From: Camellia lanceoleosa
Lineage: Eukaryota > Streptophyta > Magnoliopsida > Ericales > Theaceae
Length of the DNA: 64,000 nucleotides
Assembly: GCA_025200525.1 (NCBI GenBank)
Contig: CM045770.1
Span: 128,193,429 to 128,257,428, forward strand
Direction: 5' to 3'
A program made the position numbers and the translations under genes. Numbering within the stretch: the stretch's first letter is position 1; every line of letters starts with the position of its first letter. The notes below the pieces were generated by a model. That model was not told where the DNA came from, ran no database searches, and was given only the letters and a program-made list of their open reading frames with translations. This document shows, one piece after another, positions 21,561 through 34,006 of the stretch.

Positions 21561-22890
21561 GCTGCTTTGTCTATTGAGAGTTGTTTGGTGGAAAACATGA
21601 GACATTTGAGGCTTGAGGTTGTTACACCTGGTAATAGGGCTTATTGTAGTCAATTGACAGTTCAGCCGACCTTGAAAGAACGGATTCGTTTAGCACAGGA
21701 GATTGACCCCCAGTGTGAGCGTATTAAAGGAGAGATGACAGAGGGTAAGCATGTAGACTTTGTGGTTAGTGATGATGGGTTGCTTAGATTCCGTAGCCGA
21801 ATTTGTGTTCCTACTAGTGGTGATTTGAGGAAGGAGATTATGACAGAGGCACATAGTTCTAGTTATAGCATTCATCCAGGAAGCACTAAGATGTATCGGG
21901 ATCTTCATGAACATTTTTGGTGGAATGGTATGAAGGGAGATATTGCAGAATTTGTGGCTCAGTGTTTGGTGTGTCAACAAGTTAAAGTAGAACATCAGAA
22001 ACCTGCGGGGAAACTACAACCCTTACCTATACCAGAGTGGAAGTGGGATCATGATACCATGGACTTTGTGTGTGGTTTACCTCGTACTAGTAGTAATCAC
22101 GATGCAGTTTGGGTAGTTGTTGATAGATTAACCAAGTCAGCATATTTTATTGCAGTTTGAATGAACCATTCTCTAGCTCGATTTGCACAGTTATATGTGA
22201 AGGAGATTGTTTGATTGCATGGTGCACCTAAGTCAATAGTGCCAGATTGGGACCCTCGTTTTGTGTCTAAGTTTTGGAGTGCATTACAGTCAGCTATGGG
22301 TACTCAATTAAATTTTAGTTCAGTTTATCACCCTCAGACAGATGGGCAATCAGAGAGGACTATTCAAACCCTTGAGGATATGTTGAGGGCTTGTGCTTTG
22401 GAGTGGAGAGGTAATTGGGATGATTATTTGCCGCTCATGGAGTTTGCCTATAATAATAGTTATCATTCTAGTTTGGGAGTAGCTCCTTATGAGGCTTTGT
22501 ATGGGAGGAAGTGTAGGTCTCCTTTGTGTTGGTATGAGGTTGGTGAGAGGCAAATGTTGGACCTAATTTGGTGGAGGATGCCGCGCGGAAAATTATCACC
22601 ATCAGAGAGAGATTATTGACTTCTCAGAGTAGACAAAAAAAAGGTTATGTCGATCATCGTGGGAGAGATTTAGAGTTTCATGTGGAGGATATGGTATTCT
22701 TGAAAGTATCACCGTGAAAAGAAGTCATCGGGTTTGAAAAGAACAGAAAGTTGAGTCCTAGATACATTGGTTCATTTGAGGTATTGGAGAAGGTTAGTGA
22801 GGTTGCTTATCGTGTTGCTCTACCGCCTAGGTTGGCAGGAGTGCATAATGTGCTTCACGTGGCTATGCTGAGGAAATAGGTGCACAGTTC
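21561..22890 (+). pseudogene. Tekay-like integrase, broken
   Basis: The zinc-binding region ([19 protein letters not shown]) is followed by the catalytic core ([32 protein letters not shown]) and the C-terminal HNVLHVAMLRK. In-frame stops occur at 22158-22160 and about 22213, and a frame break near 22600. Confidence 0.88.
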
Positions 22891-23101
22891 GTCGCATGTG
22901 ATAGATTATGAGCCACTTCAGATTAGAGAGGATTTTTCGTATGAGGAGATGCCTGTTCAGATTTTGGATTCAAAAGAGAAAATGTTGCGTACAAAGGTTA
23001 TTAAATTGATTAAGGTACTGTGATGTAATCATCTAGTTGAAGAGGCGACTTGGCAATGCGATGACGAGATGCACGAGAAGTACCCACATCTATTCTTATG
23101 A
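22891..23101 (+). pseudogene. Chromodomain of the Tekay-like integrase
   Basis: MPVQILDSKEKMLRTKVIKL, then after a stop HLVEEATWQCDDEMHEKYPH. Order and spacing match the plant chromovirus chromodomain (PVEILDR...LR.K...VKV.W....EEATWE.E..M...YPHLF). One stop (TGA near 23021) sits in place of a conserved Trp. Confidence 0.75.
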
Positions 23102-23139
23102 TTTAATCATGTTAGTTTCGAGGACGAAACTTTTCTTTT

Positions 23140-23157
23140 AGGGGGGGGGGGGGAGAA
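23140..23157 (+). other. Polypurine tract with a run of 13 G
   Basis: Purines A, G(13), AGAA directly precede the TGTGAGAACCC start of the 3' LTR. The long homopolymer is a likely site of length variation. Confidence 0.85.
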
Positions 23158-24756
23158 TGTGAGAACCCGAATATACAAATAAAATAAATAATTAGATAAT
23201 AATAATTTTACAAATCTCAAATATTTTATTGTGAATCCTTAAGTGCGAATTAAATATTATTGGAGGGTCTTTTAATTAATTTTTAAACTTAAAATAAATT
23301 TATGGTGAAAGTATTTAATTTAGAGGCAAGATTTATTATTTAAAAAAAAAATAGAGGGTAAGTTTGTAAGTATATTTTGTTATATTAATAGTTATATTTT
23401 ATTTAAATTAATGGGTTAGAAAATAAAGTAATATAAAGATAATATTTTATGGCCTTTTTGTGTAGATACATAAGCAACCCTAGGGTTCCTAATCAACACT
23501 ATAGCAGCAGCAGGAGGCAGCCACGGAGAGAGAGAGAGATTGAGAGAAGAGAAGAAGAGAAAAAAAAAAGGGTTGCAAACAAGGCTGGATTTTTGGGTGT
23601 GTACTAGGTCTTTGTCTTTCTTCTTCCTTAAGGTTTTGTTCTTTATCCTTACTCTATGATTATTTAGTTCATTGATGGAGAGATTGTAGGTTTATGTATT
23701 GTGTTTTAAGACTAAACTGTTTTGATAAATTATTATATTATCAATGGAATCAAATTATTTTTGAAACAGGTGTGAACTTGGCATACTGTAAACTATTTGT
23801 TTTGGTATCATGTTTATAATGATGAACTACCATGTTTTGCGAAACTGATGTGTATTGATTATTGGGACCATGTGTGTATTTAGTCCAGGAAATTATTCCA
23901 CTCAGTGTGGTGACTCGCCACTAGGGAACAGATCCGGTTGGGCCGTGATGACTCTAGTGCTCAACGATTGTAAGGAAAAGACCTTTAAAAACAACTAGGT
24001 GACCTTCAATCGGATCGTCTTTGAGAAAAGGCCCAGTGCCACCACGAGGATGACTCTTAGTTCGGTATTGATCCAACGGGCTTATAGCCTTGAGAACTGT
24101 GTGGCATATTATTTGTTTTCTTGATACCCGAAAAATTATTGGTGTTCATGTTATACTGTTTTAAGTGGAAAATGTCGTTTATCATGTTCTTGCGAGACAT
24201 GAGTATTTTAAGTGTTGAACTGTGGAACCTTATTTTTTAAACAGATTGTATTTACCAAACTGTATGCCAATCTAGTTTTTGTGATATATATCTTATTTTG
24301 GAATTGAGCCATGTTTTCGAAACTGTATTTACTATCTATGTTGCTACTCACTGAGCTATCAGCTGACTTAGTTGTTATCATTTTTAGGTGTTAGAAAGAC
24401 TTAGGGTGGACTCATGGCGTAGCTGAGACTTAATTGCATGGACCTCTAGGGCATTTATTTAATTTGTTTTAGGCTGCTTGTCGAGTTTTGTACATACATT
24501 GTGGTTGGGTTTTATTTAGAATTATTTTATTTTGTGGGCGGTTTGTGTCCCATTTAGTATATATATATTTTTAGGGAGTTGGTTATGACTTGTTTCTCAC
24601 TTGTGGTATGTCACTGGATTGAGTATTGATTTATTTATTCCTGGGCTATCATCACATTTATTCTTTATGGTTTTGGGTTCATGTTTAGGCTTACGTGTGC
24701 CTTGGGCTAAGTCCCTATAGGCCACGGCCAGTCATGCCTGGATTTGGGGTGTGACA
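23158..24756 (+). repeat. 3' LTR of the Tekay-like element (1599 bp)
   Basis: Closely matches the 5' LTR on both sides of a missing internal segment: ...TTATGTATTGTG is joined to TTTTAAGACTAAACTG near 23703. Confidence 0.92.
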
Positions 24757-25594
24757 TGTCTTGTTTTTGAAGTCTTGTTAGATATTTGGATATTAATAAT
24801 TAACAGTAGTTTAGATTAAATGTGTAGTGAATTAGTCATGAATCTTTTGAATTATCTTCATAAACAAGTTACCACTATGCGTGCAATGCGAAACAAATTT
24901 GCTTGCTACGAACTGTACAATTTGCTTATAATCTTAAAAGTATTCTTATGCTACTATGTCAAGCATGTCGTATTCAGATTGACACGATTATAAGTAAGTC
25001 AATATCAAGATAATTGACATGTTTTGTTAAATAAGTCATGTTAGTGTTGGGGTTGTTCTCAATATGAACCCGCACATGACACAAAAACGATATGACAAGG
25101 CATGATTCCCACACTATTTTATTCTTTGAGGATTTTTATCTATTTAATTTATTTTTATTTTTTTTTTGAGCGGCGGAACTTTCAAAAATTATTATTAGTA
25201 GAGCTTTCAATATACTTTCCTTATTTTGATCCCTAAAAAATACAACTTGAGTAGTATTGTTGACTTTAAACCATCTTTGTAACTAACTTTGTCACAAGAT
25301 TAACAGTTGCATCTAGATTGAGTATTTCTAAAATTATCTCTAATGAGCAAAGTGTATGCATCAAGTGTTAAGACATTGCTGACAACATTCCATGGTACAA
25401 GACATCACATGTGATCTCCAGTTTAAAAAACAAAAGAGAGGATTTTGTCATTCTTAAGATGGACATGCATGACAAAAACCTATTAGTGTCTAAAATGGGA
25501 TTTTTCATAGTTGGTGTTAGAGAGATTTGGATTCTTCTTCCATTATATTGTGCTTATCAACTCAAATAATCACTTTTTTTCAAGTTAGCTGACT

Positions 25595-25804
25595 TGTTTG
25601 GTACAGCTTAGTAACCTAAAAACTGATAATTAGAAACGAAAAACTAAAAGTACTCATTCTCCATCTTGTAGAGAATCAATTTTTTTCAATTTATTTAAGC
25701 TATTTCTACCTAATAAGTTGTAAGCAGAAGTTATATCAAACAGTCTAACATAGACTACCTGAATAAAAAAAGTTATAAATAACTTTGATAAGTTGCACCA
25801 AACA
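25595..25804. mobile_element. Small hairpin MITE-like element
   Basis: About 210 bp bounded by imperfect terminal inverted repeats TGTTTGGTACAGCTTA and TAAGTTGCACCAAACA. No clear target duplication. Same GTTTGG end class as 3043-3408. Confidence 0.5.
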
Positions 25805-26644
25805 GCCCATCATAAATCGGGCAATGTATATTTTTTTAAGAATTCAAAGGGTCCCCTAGCCTTGTCATCATTGTTGAATGGGCCGATGATCCTTGCCTAA
25901 ACAAAAGTGTTCTTTTGCTAAAAAGTGTAGTGGAGTGTTATATATGCATTCCTCTTTTATCCTCCCTCACTCCACTTCTGTTTTTATTATGCACATTTGC
26001 AATCCTTCAATCATTTGTTTTAATGCTAAATCAACAATTATACCATTTGTCTGTCTATTGGCGAAAGAAAAATGATAAAAGCGGAGTGCACGATAACTGG
26101 AAGGCAAATTTGGTTTATACATATACATTCAAAAAGTGGACTGCGGAACGATAAAGGGGATGGGGTGTTTGTTTGGGGTTTTTTGAGCCAACTTATAGCT
26201 TTTAGTTTTCGAAAAGCTGTTTTGGACTATTTGATTAAACTTATTTCAAATAGCTTTTGATTCTAACAATTTATTTTAACTCAAAAAAATTGGTTCTGAG
26301 AAGCTGCTCACCCCTTACTTCTGATTATCAGTTTCTGCTGTAGACATGTTAATTTACAGTTATACAGATTTTTTTTTAAAAAAAAAAAATAGAAAAAGAC
26401 CCAAATGGACTATAAATTATTATTATTTTTTTTATGAGAAATGTAAACAAGTAGTGAATAACAACAAAGAAAAGTTAAGTGAAAAAGCTACTTCACAGTT
26501 TACTTAACAAACACTACTCAACAACTTAAATTTATAATCCAACAACTACACCAAACAGATTAACAACTTCTAATTAAAGTCATAATTTACAATCTGTTAA
26601 ATTATAATCTATAATATGTTTTAACAGTTACATCAAACGGGACC

Positions 26645-26835
26645 AATACCCTCCTAATTCTAAGATGCAAAGCTGAAGACCCAAGTAAGGTTTGTTTCGT
26701 CCTCTTCCAGCTAATTATTCCAAAAAGCAAAGTTCGTTCCTTGCCCCAAGTAAGGGTTCTTTCTTTCTCCTCATATCCAGCCAATTATTCCAAAATCCAA
26801 AGTTCACCCTGTACCCCAAGTAAGTTTTCCTTCTC
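26645..26835 (+). repeat. 65-70 bp tandem repeat upstream of the CNL pseudogene
   Basis: About 2.5 units, each closing with CCCAAGTAAG (26680, 26745 and 26815). Units share CTAATTATTCCAAAA and CAAAGTTC. It lies about 210 bp upstream of the pseudogene ATG, so it may be part of the old promoter or 5' leader. Confidence 0.75.
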
Positions 26836-27045
26836 CTTTTTTGTTTTGTTTTGTTTTGTTTTTTTTTTTTCTTTTTCTTTTTCAAAAAAAAAAAAAACTC
26901 TATTCTGATGTGCAATGCACATTCCCAACTATAGTAATCAACATTTAAAAGGGTTTGAAATGAACACATCTAGTTCACAATAAACACATCCTTCTCTTTA
27001 GCATTGCCAAAAATAAACATATCCACAACATTGGGCAAGTAACAT

Positions 27046-29597
27046 ATGGCTGAAGAAATTATATTTAGCATTGCCAAAAATATTTTATCAAAGTTGGGGT
27101 CGTATGCTCTCCAACAGATTGGATTAGCATGGGGTGTTAAGAAGGAGCTGAAGAAGATGGAGAACACGATGTTGACCATACAAAATGTCCTTGTAGATGC
27201 ACAAAAGCAGCAAGTGAGCAACCTTGTCAGAAAAGAATGGCTACAAAGGCTCAAAGTTGTAGTTTATGATGCTGACGACTTATTGGATGAAGTTGCAACC
27301 GAGGCCTTGAAAAGACAAAGGGAAACTCACAGGGCATGATGAGAGAGGTATGCTATTTCTTTACACCCTCAAATCCTTTTAAATTTCATTGTGATGTGGC
27401 TCATAAAATTTGAAGGACATTAGCGAGATGCTAGATGAGATTGTTTTAGACATGAGCAACTTTAAGTTTGTCGTTGAAGTGAAGATAGGACAGTTGAGAT
27501 AAAAGAAGGAGGAAACCTCCTCCTTTGTGCGTAGTGCGGAGGTTATTGGGAGAGAACGTGAAAAAGAAGTTATAGTACAATTATTAGTGTCCTCTGGTGG
27601 TGATGAAAATGTTGATATCATTCCCATAGTGGGAATGGGGGGTCTAGGAAAGACCATCCTTGCACAGTCGATATACAATGATAACAAAATTGAATGCCAT
27701 TTTAGCAAAAGACTATGGGTGTGTGTTTCAGATGATTTTGACATCAAAAGGATCCTAGTTAAAATACTGAAAGCGTTAGGGGACAACACGTGTGATAATG
27801 TGGAAATTGACCAATTGCAAAGTCATGTTCGATGAGTGTCATCAAAAAGTTTTCCTCGTCCTAGATGATGTATGGAATGAGGACCCTGTAGAATGGGCAA
27901 AACTTCGTGATATGTTGATAGTCGGGGAAAGAGGAAGCATAATTGTTGTAACCACACGAAGTAGAAAAGTTGCTTCAATTGTTCACACCATGGACCCATA
28001 TGAACTTAAAGGTCTTTCAGACAATGAGTGTTTATCTATATTGGTAAAATGGGCATTTGAAAAAGGAGAAGAGAGCAAGCATCAAAACCTAATCAATATT
28101 GGTAGAGATATAGTGAAGAAATGTGGGGGAGTTCCCCTTGCAGCAAGGACCTTAGGAGCGGCATTGCATTCAAAAACTAATGAGCATGATTGGTTGTCTG
28201 TGAGGGATAGTGAAATTTGGGCTTACGCACAAAATAAGAATGATATCTTACCAGTTCTAAGGTTGAGTTATGATCAAATGCCATCGTATTTAAAACAGTG
28301 TTTTGCCTATTGTTCATTATTTGAGAAGGATCAAATAATTGGCAAACAAGAGTTGATTTATTATTAGATGGCACAAGAATTTATAGAGTCTTTGGACAAT
28401 AATGAAGAACTAGAAGATACTGGTCAAAATTACATAGATGAGCTGGTCAGGAGGTCCTTTCTTCAATATGAGGGGGGTGAAGCATATAAAATGCATGATC
28501 TTGTTCATGATCTAGCAGAATATGTGGCCGGTAGTGAATGCTTGACTGTGAAAAGGACAAATAGCAAGGTAAATCCTGACAAGGTTCGGCATGTATCATT
28601 CGATTCGAGCTCATATGGTGAACTTCCAAGGCCTTTAATTGAAGCAAAGAAGTTGCGAACCATTCTTTTTCCGAGCAAAAGGCAGTCCACCTTCGGATCA
28701 TCAGTGGAAACAATAATCTCGAGTTTTAGATGCTTACGAGTGGTAAACTTTAACAACCCTGACATTGAAGACAACCATGGCCAACGTTTTAATTTCTTAT
28801 TCAAGAACGTAGTAAATTTGAAGCACTTAAGGTACCTTAACATGAAGTACTGTTATGGAATGCAAACACTCCCTAAAGGCTTTGGCAATAGTTTGCTAAA
28901 CTTGCAATATTTAAATCTTTATGGTTCAGCACTATGTGAATTGCCTGAAGATTTTGGGAAACTAATCAACCTACGTTTTTTGGGTTTATCATCAATGCTG
29001 ACATGTTTGCCTGAGAAACAGATTGGTGGGTTGACTTCTCTCCAGGAATTACAGCTATATGATAGTTTTGAACTGACTGGTTTAGGCGATGGGATAGGAA
29101 AACTCACTTGCCTACGAAAGTTGGAAATTAAACTATGTCCAATGCTAACTTCATTGCCACTTGGCATGAGATACCTCACTGCCCTTGAGCATCTGAAGAT
29201 TAGCTATTGTTTTGCTCTCAAATTCTCAAAGGATAATGATTTGCAGGGGCTGAGAAGACTTAAATCACTAACATTGGTTGATCTGCCGCAGTTGGTGAGT
29301 TTGCCCAAGGGACTTCAAGATGCTGCTGACACACTCAATCAGCTCAAACTTCGAAGTTGTGAGAACTTGACAACCGTATCAGAGTTCATCCTCTCATGTC
29401 TTACATCACTTCAAGGACTTGAAATTTATAATTGCCCTAATTTGCTATCTCTACCAAAGGAGATGCAACATCTCACTGAACTACGCTGTCTGAGCATCAA
29501 GGGGTGCAAACACTTGAGTAGAAGATGTGAAAAGGGAATAGGAGAGGATTGGCCCAAGATTGCTCATTTCCCTGAAATTGAAATTGATTACATATGA
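27046..29597 (+). pseudogene. CNL resistance gene, full-length but frameshifted pseudogene
   Basis: All parts of a CNL are present in order: an Rx-type coiled coil (MAEEIIFSIAKNILSKLG, DADDLLDEVATEALKR), P-loop GMGGLGKTIL, RNBS-A (LWVCVSDDFD), kinase-2 (FLVLDDVWN), RNBS-B (GSIIVVTTRS), GLPL (CGGVPLAARTLG), RNBS-D (QCFAYCSLFEKD), the MHD region (MHDLVHDLAEY) and leucine-rich repeats to 29597. The frame is broken by a stop with frameshift near 27335, another shift near 27410, a stop near 27500, a shift near 27830 and an in-frame TAG at 28365-28367, where relatives have Trp (TGG). The 409-codon downstream frame from 28368 is intact. The P-loop lacks the second Thr (GKTIL). The nearest relative in the window is the gene at 1-1388. 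Non-functional as a normal receptor, although transcription is possible. Confidence 0.92.
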
Positions 29598-30375
29598 AGA
29601 TTCAATCTGTTTAAAAGACTCAATATTCTCAAATCAATTCTATCTCCAGGTATGGCCCTAATTTTCCTCCAACTTTACTTTATATAATTTTTCAGTGCAA
29701 TCAAAATTTTACATAAGGGTTTTGGAATTTGTCATAACAACATTAAATCAAATATACTCAATGGGATTAGTCGAGACTTAGACTACCCATGACAAAAAAA
29801 CCAACATTAGACCAAATAGGAGGCATTCTCTTTCTGTTGAATATATGCACAATAAAGTTATTATTCTCTCCATTAATTTAAGTTTTTAAAGTAGAACGTC
29901 GTTAACCAACCGCCTTACCCAGATCTCACCTCCCATCCATTTCCCCACTGCCATCGCCAATCGCTACGATGAGAGCGAGAAGAACATACGTGACGATGGC
30001 GGCGGCGGCGGTGGCTGTGAATGTGGCAGTGGTGGTCACAAATGTGGCAGATGGAGTGGCAGCAAGGGAGGAGGGAAGGAGAAGGAGGAGGGAGGGTTGG
30101 CCAGCGGCTTGAAAAGGTTGGGGATGGGTGGCTGGCAATCGCCGGCCGCCAACGAGAGGGTGAGGAGGAAGAAGGAAGAAGAGAAGGAAGATTTGTGGTG
30201 CATTTTATTTATTTTTTTTTTTGGCACCAAGTGAAACGACATCGTTTTGACCAAAACGACGACATTTCAAGAAACTGCATGACAACTATAGACAAGGAAC
30301 TCTTGAGGATCCGGACGCCAATTCCTTATATGATAACTACTTACACTGGATAAATAAAGGAGAGATGAGCAGCCT
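29598..30375. other. 3' flank of the CNL pseudogene, then GC-rich purine stretch
   Basis: A splice-donor-like ATCTCCAG/GTATGG lies about 50 bases after the CNL stop. From about 29890 the DNA becomes GC- and purine-rich (GGCGGCGGCGGTGG, GAGGAGG), unlike its neighbours. An AAACGACATCGTTTTG near-palindrome lies at about 30234-30249. No convincing protein is encoded. Confidence 0.4.
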
Positions 30376-30895
30376 ATGAGCAATCAAATTTCTATTTTTA
30401 TCACTTGTGTTGCACCGCCTGAAGGGTATGTAAAATTAAATGTTGATGGCGCCGCAATGGGCAATCCTGGGTTAGCGGGCTTTGGTGGAATCTTCCGTGA
30501 TAAGGCCAGCAATTTTAAACTAGCATTTGCTAAAATAATTAGCTACATCACTAATGCCATGGCTGAAATGTGGGTTGTCCGTGAAGAATTATCCTATGAC
30601 TGAGCACACGGAATTTTAGACTCATTATTGAAATTGATTCCCTTATGGTTTTTGTTTTGATGCTTTTCGCAGGAAGCAGGTTCATCATCGCAAGCTGGAG
30701 CATCTACTTCTGGACAGCCTAGTTCTAGCACAAGGGTTTGAGGCATTGCAGCTTCATTTTGTATATCGAGAAGCAAATTTCACGGCCGATGCACTAGCTA
30801 AATATGCAGTTCAACTTAGATATAAAAATAAATTCAGCACCTATGTTTTTGCCCCTTTTTGTTATTGGATGTGTCCAAAGCTTCTCGATTAAGAT
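30376..30895 (+). pseudogene. Plant RNase H-like (RVT_3) fragment
   Basis: The first part reads KLNVDGAAMGNPGLAGFGGI and ends WVVREEL, the typical start of the RNase H-like domain found at the end of plant LINEs and related RNase H-like proteins. After a stop at 30601, further pieces appear in other frames: LIIEIDSLMV (about 30620) and HFVYREANFTADALAKYA (about 30755-30810), which are the later motifs of the same domain. A TTTTGATGCTTTTCGCAG stretch (about 30654-30671) resembles a splice acceptor. It is best read as a decayed, possibly processed, copy. Confidence 0.75.
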
Positions 30896-31595
30896 TTGTA
30901 TCTAAACTTCAACTATGTACTAAGTTGTTATTTTATATAATATCTTTTGTTTCTTGTTAAAAAAACAAACCAGAGACATCTTCCCAACCATCAATTGTTC
31001 TTTTGGTTGTGTTTACTTCTTCATACTCTCACCATCACCTCAAGTTCTGCAATAAAGTGCTTTGCAGTACCCAGAGAAACAATAACTACTTCTAGCAAGT
31101 GATCATCCTCAACCAGCTTCCTAACTTCTGCCCAGAAAAGCTGAATCTAATTATTCACAGGGAAGAATTGCTTAGGGTACACTTAAACAAAGTGATGCTC
31201 TTTGCATTTCATGATTTCACTTACATTGACTTGATTTCATTTCCAAGATTTACAACTAGACGTCTCAAAAAAACCAGAAACTCATATTACTCTATGCATC
31301 CTGCAATGTAATAGTGGTATCTTGAAGATTCTATTATCATAGATTTGATCATATAATCTTGCAAATTCTTTCAATTAATAATGAGGTTGCCAAAAAGTAA
31401 AGTCAACTTTTTAAGAGTTATGGCACATGGCTTCCTTTGTATTTGTGTTCATCAATCAAGCAATAACTATTTAAAGACCAGTCATCACTAGCTCAAGGTT
31501 GAAGGAGAAAAATCTCATTCAACTACAAAGAGACCAATTATAAATTTATAATAGATGTATACATGTTATTTTGTATATACAATTTGGACCCCACA
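30896..31595. other. Intergenic DNA, nothing recognised
   Basis: No coding, RNA or clear repeat signal is seen in this stretch. Confidence 0.4.
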
Positions 31596-32794
31596 TGTTG
31601 GGATGTCTCGAGTACTTAACTCGGAATTTCTTCCTTTTCATTTTTTTGGTTTAACTCCTTGATCCAAGCTTTCGATTTCAATCTGAGGCCTCGTCAGGCC
31701 GTGTGAGCTCCTCATGCCTTGTGATCTTCTTGTATCATAGTCCTAGATCATTCCCGGGTTTGGAATTTTCTTTTTTCGAGTGCAGAGGTGGACCAGGTTG
31801 GAGAATCACCTAGTTAAACTTCGAATCACTTTCTGCTAGGGAGCCGCACGTGCAGTGAGGGGGAGGTTTTGTTGCATAGCTTCTGGAATAAAAGCACATG
31901 CGAGAGGTAAAAACCGCATGCGCAGGAACTGCGTCTTTGCGAGGAACTGCAAGTATTTAGTCAAGAAAAAGTGCGCATGTGTAGGAACGTTTAGTGAAGT
32001 CCGAAAATTTCCTCTTTACTTGCTTTCCTTTTAACTTCTATTACATCTCTGTCTCTAACTTCATTCTCTCTCCCCTCTACAAAACACCCAACCACCACCA
32101 TAAATTCTTAATCTCTTCAAATCCATTGGAGATTTGGCCCTAGTTCCTCATCAATTTTGGAGAGCTCCTCAAGGGCTACATCTTGTACTGTGGAGATCAG
32201 CTTTTGACACTGACGAAATCTTAGGATTTTTCTCATCCTTCTCCTCCAAATTTGAGGTAGGGAGTTTCTTAGAGTTACATATATGATTTTAGTATGTCTT
32301 GCCTATTTTAATGTGATTGTTGTGTTGGAAGTTTGGAATTTGTGAGTGTTGGGTTTTGCAAGGGTTTGAAAAAGTGATTTTTCTCAAATTGATTTGTTTT
32401 ATGAACTTACGAGACTCTTGGAAATCCATTGAGAAAAACATATTTTGAAAATAAGAGAAAGTTGTTTTTTGGGAAAAACCCTAGATTTTGGAAATTAGGG
32501 AAAAGTTGATTTTATGAAAGACTCATGCAAATGTTGGGATTTTCATTGAGAAAAATGATTAACTTTCATAAGTGATGTATTGTCGTGGCACCTATGAGAT
32601 GGATGGGTTGTATTGTTGAAAAATTATCTTTGGTAGTATGATTGAATTTGCTAGGATTATGAAATTTGATGTTTATTGTGAGTATGAAATATCGTCATAT
32701 ATCACATATATTTTTTTGATAAATAAATTAACTTTATTGATGAAGCATCAAGATAATGCAAAGAATACAAACCTGCAAAGGAAACTACCAATTC

Positions 32795-33400
32795 CTAACC
32801 GATGATATCATCTAAAAAATCTAACATATCAAACAAATTAGGATCAACTTTCTCCTCCATCCAACTATACAAGACTGTAAGAATACGACTCTCAAGCCAC
32901 GAAACATTGTGGTGGACCTCTTGAAAAGTTCGCCTGTTGCGCTCCAACCACATCAAATAGAAAGGCACAAATGACCACACACGCCGTCGATGTCGACCAA
33001 CCCGAGCTCTACGCCAACTCCACAACATAACCACCACTCTTCGCGACTGAACCCAAGCCATCCCAAAAAGAGAGCACATGAGTCCCCACAGACAACTAGC
33101 CACCGGACAATGCAAAAACAAATGATCCACAGACTCAGCGTTAGCGCAACACATACAGCACCGATTGACTAAAAAATGACCGCGTCGCACCAGATTATCA
33201 ATCGTAAGATTCCGTCCTAAAGATGCCGTCCACATGAAAACTATCTTAGAAGGAACCCCCGGTACCCAAATACTCCACCAAGGAAAATCCCGCCTCACCT
33301 CTCCTACCAAGCTCCGGTAGTACGACGAAACAGAGAAGCACCCCTTAGTCCCCACAACATTCCACCCCAAAACATCCTCCCCCACCCCAGTCTCCCCCAA
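32795..33400 (-). pseudogene. LINE zf-RVT domain and C-terminus
   Basis: Typical zf-RVT order: FSVSSYYRSL, WWSIWVPGVPSKIVFMWTA, then CCMCCANAESVDHLFLHCP with the conserved Cys and His residues, and W.ERNRRTF near the end. This is the terminal domain of plant LINE ORF2. Confidence 0.88.
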
Positions 33401-33523
33401 CCCATACAGGAAACCCTATAAATCCAACAATTGATCCACCTCCCAATCCTGGACCAGCCATCGCAAATGAATATCCCAAACCACCACATCCCCACCTTGC
33501 AAATATGATGCCACTATAGCTTC

Positions 33524-34006
33524 CTACTCCTCTACAATTCCAAAAATCAAAGGAAACTGATCCGCTAACAAAGCCTCACCACACCACCTATCCTTCCAAA
33601 AACGCACCCTCTGCCCATCACCTACCCGGAACCTCACCCTCTCCCAGAACTCCACTTGACTCAAACCAATACCTTTCCATAAACCACACCCATAAGAACC
33701 AGCCACCTCCCTTGACCCCCATTCCCTCCTATCCAAACCATACCTACCATCCACCACCCGTCTCCATACCCAGTCCAGCACCAACACAAAATGCCACAGA
33801 CACTTACCGAACAAAGCTTTGTTGAACGCAACCAAACTCCGAACCCCCAATCCTCTAACCTCTTTTGGTTGGCAAATTCACCCACAATCCACCAAATGAT
33901 AATGGAAAGCATCTCCCCTACTGCCCCACAGAAAATCTCGCTGGAGCTTCTCTATCCACTGCGCCACCGACACCGGAATAACATGCACGGACATAAAGTA
34001 CATCGG
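33524..34006 (-). pseudogene. LINE reverse transcriptase thumb/connection
   Basis: In protein order FMSVHVIPVSVAQWIEKLQR (rc of about 33930-33992), then GVRSLVAFNKALFGKCLW and VWRRVVDGRYG. A frame change lies near 33850. It continues the RT that ends at 36751 beyond the solo LTR. Confidence 0.85.

Larger units (their letters stand above)
17096..24756 (+). mobile_element. Tekay-like Ty3/gypsy retrotransposon, gag-less, with unequal LTRs
   Basis: A 7.66 kb plus-strand element with a perfect 5 bp target-site duplication TGTCT (17091-17095 and 24757-24761). The LTRs run TGTGAGAACCC to GGGTGTGACA. After the initiator tRNA-Met primer-binding site there is only about 200 bp before a C-terminal protease fragment, so gag and the protease active site are missing. 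RT, RNase H, integrase and a C-terminal chromodomain follow, with several stops. A polypurine tract with 13 consecutive G precedes the 3' LTR. The chromodomain and pol order place it among chromoviruses; the LTR ends and overall form fit the Tekay clade (inference). Confidence 0.93.
24762..27045. other. Intergenic DNA with MITE-like hairpins upstream of a CNL pseudogene
   Basis: No gene is supported. Candidate MITE ends are GTTTGGTACAGCTTA (25596-25610) with inverted TAAGTTGCACCAAAC (25789-25803), and a weaker pair at about 26167 and 26643. Short T- and A-tracts lie at about 26380 and 26855-26897. Confidence 0.45.

Noticed and set aside
30021..30353. 110-codon Gly/Glu/Arg-rich frame
   Set aside because: Composition follows the purine-rich DNA; no domain, and the opposite strand is open too.
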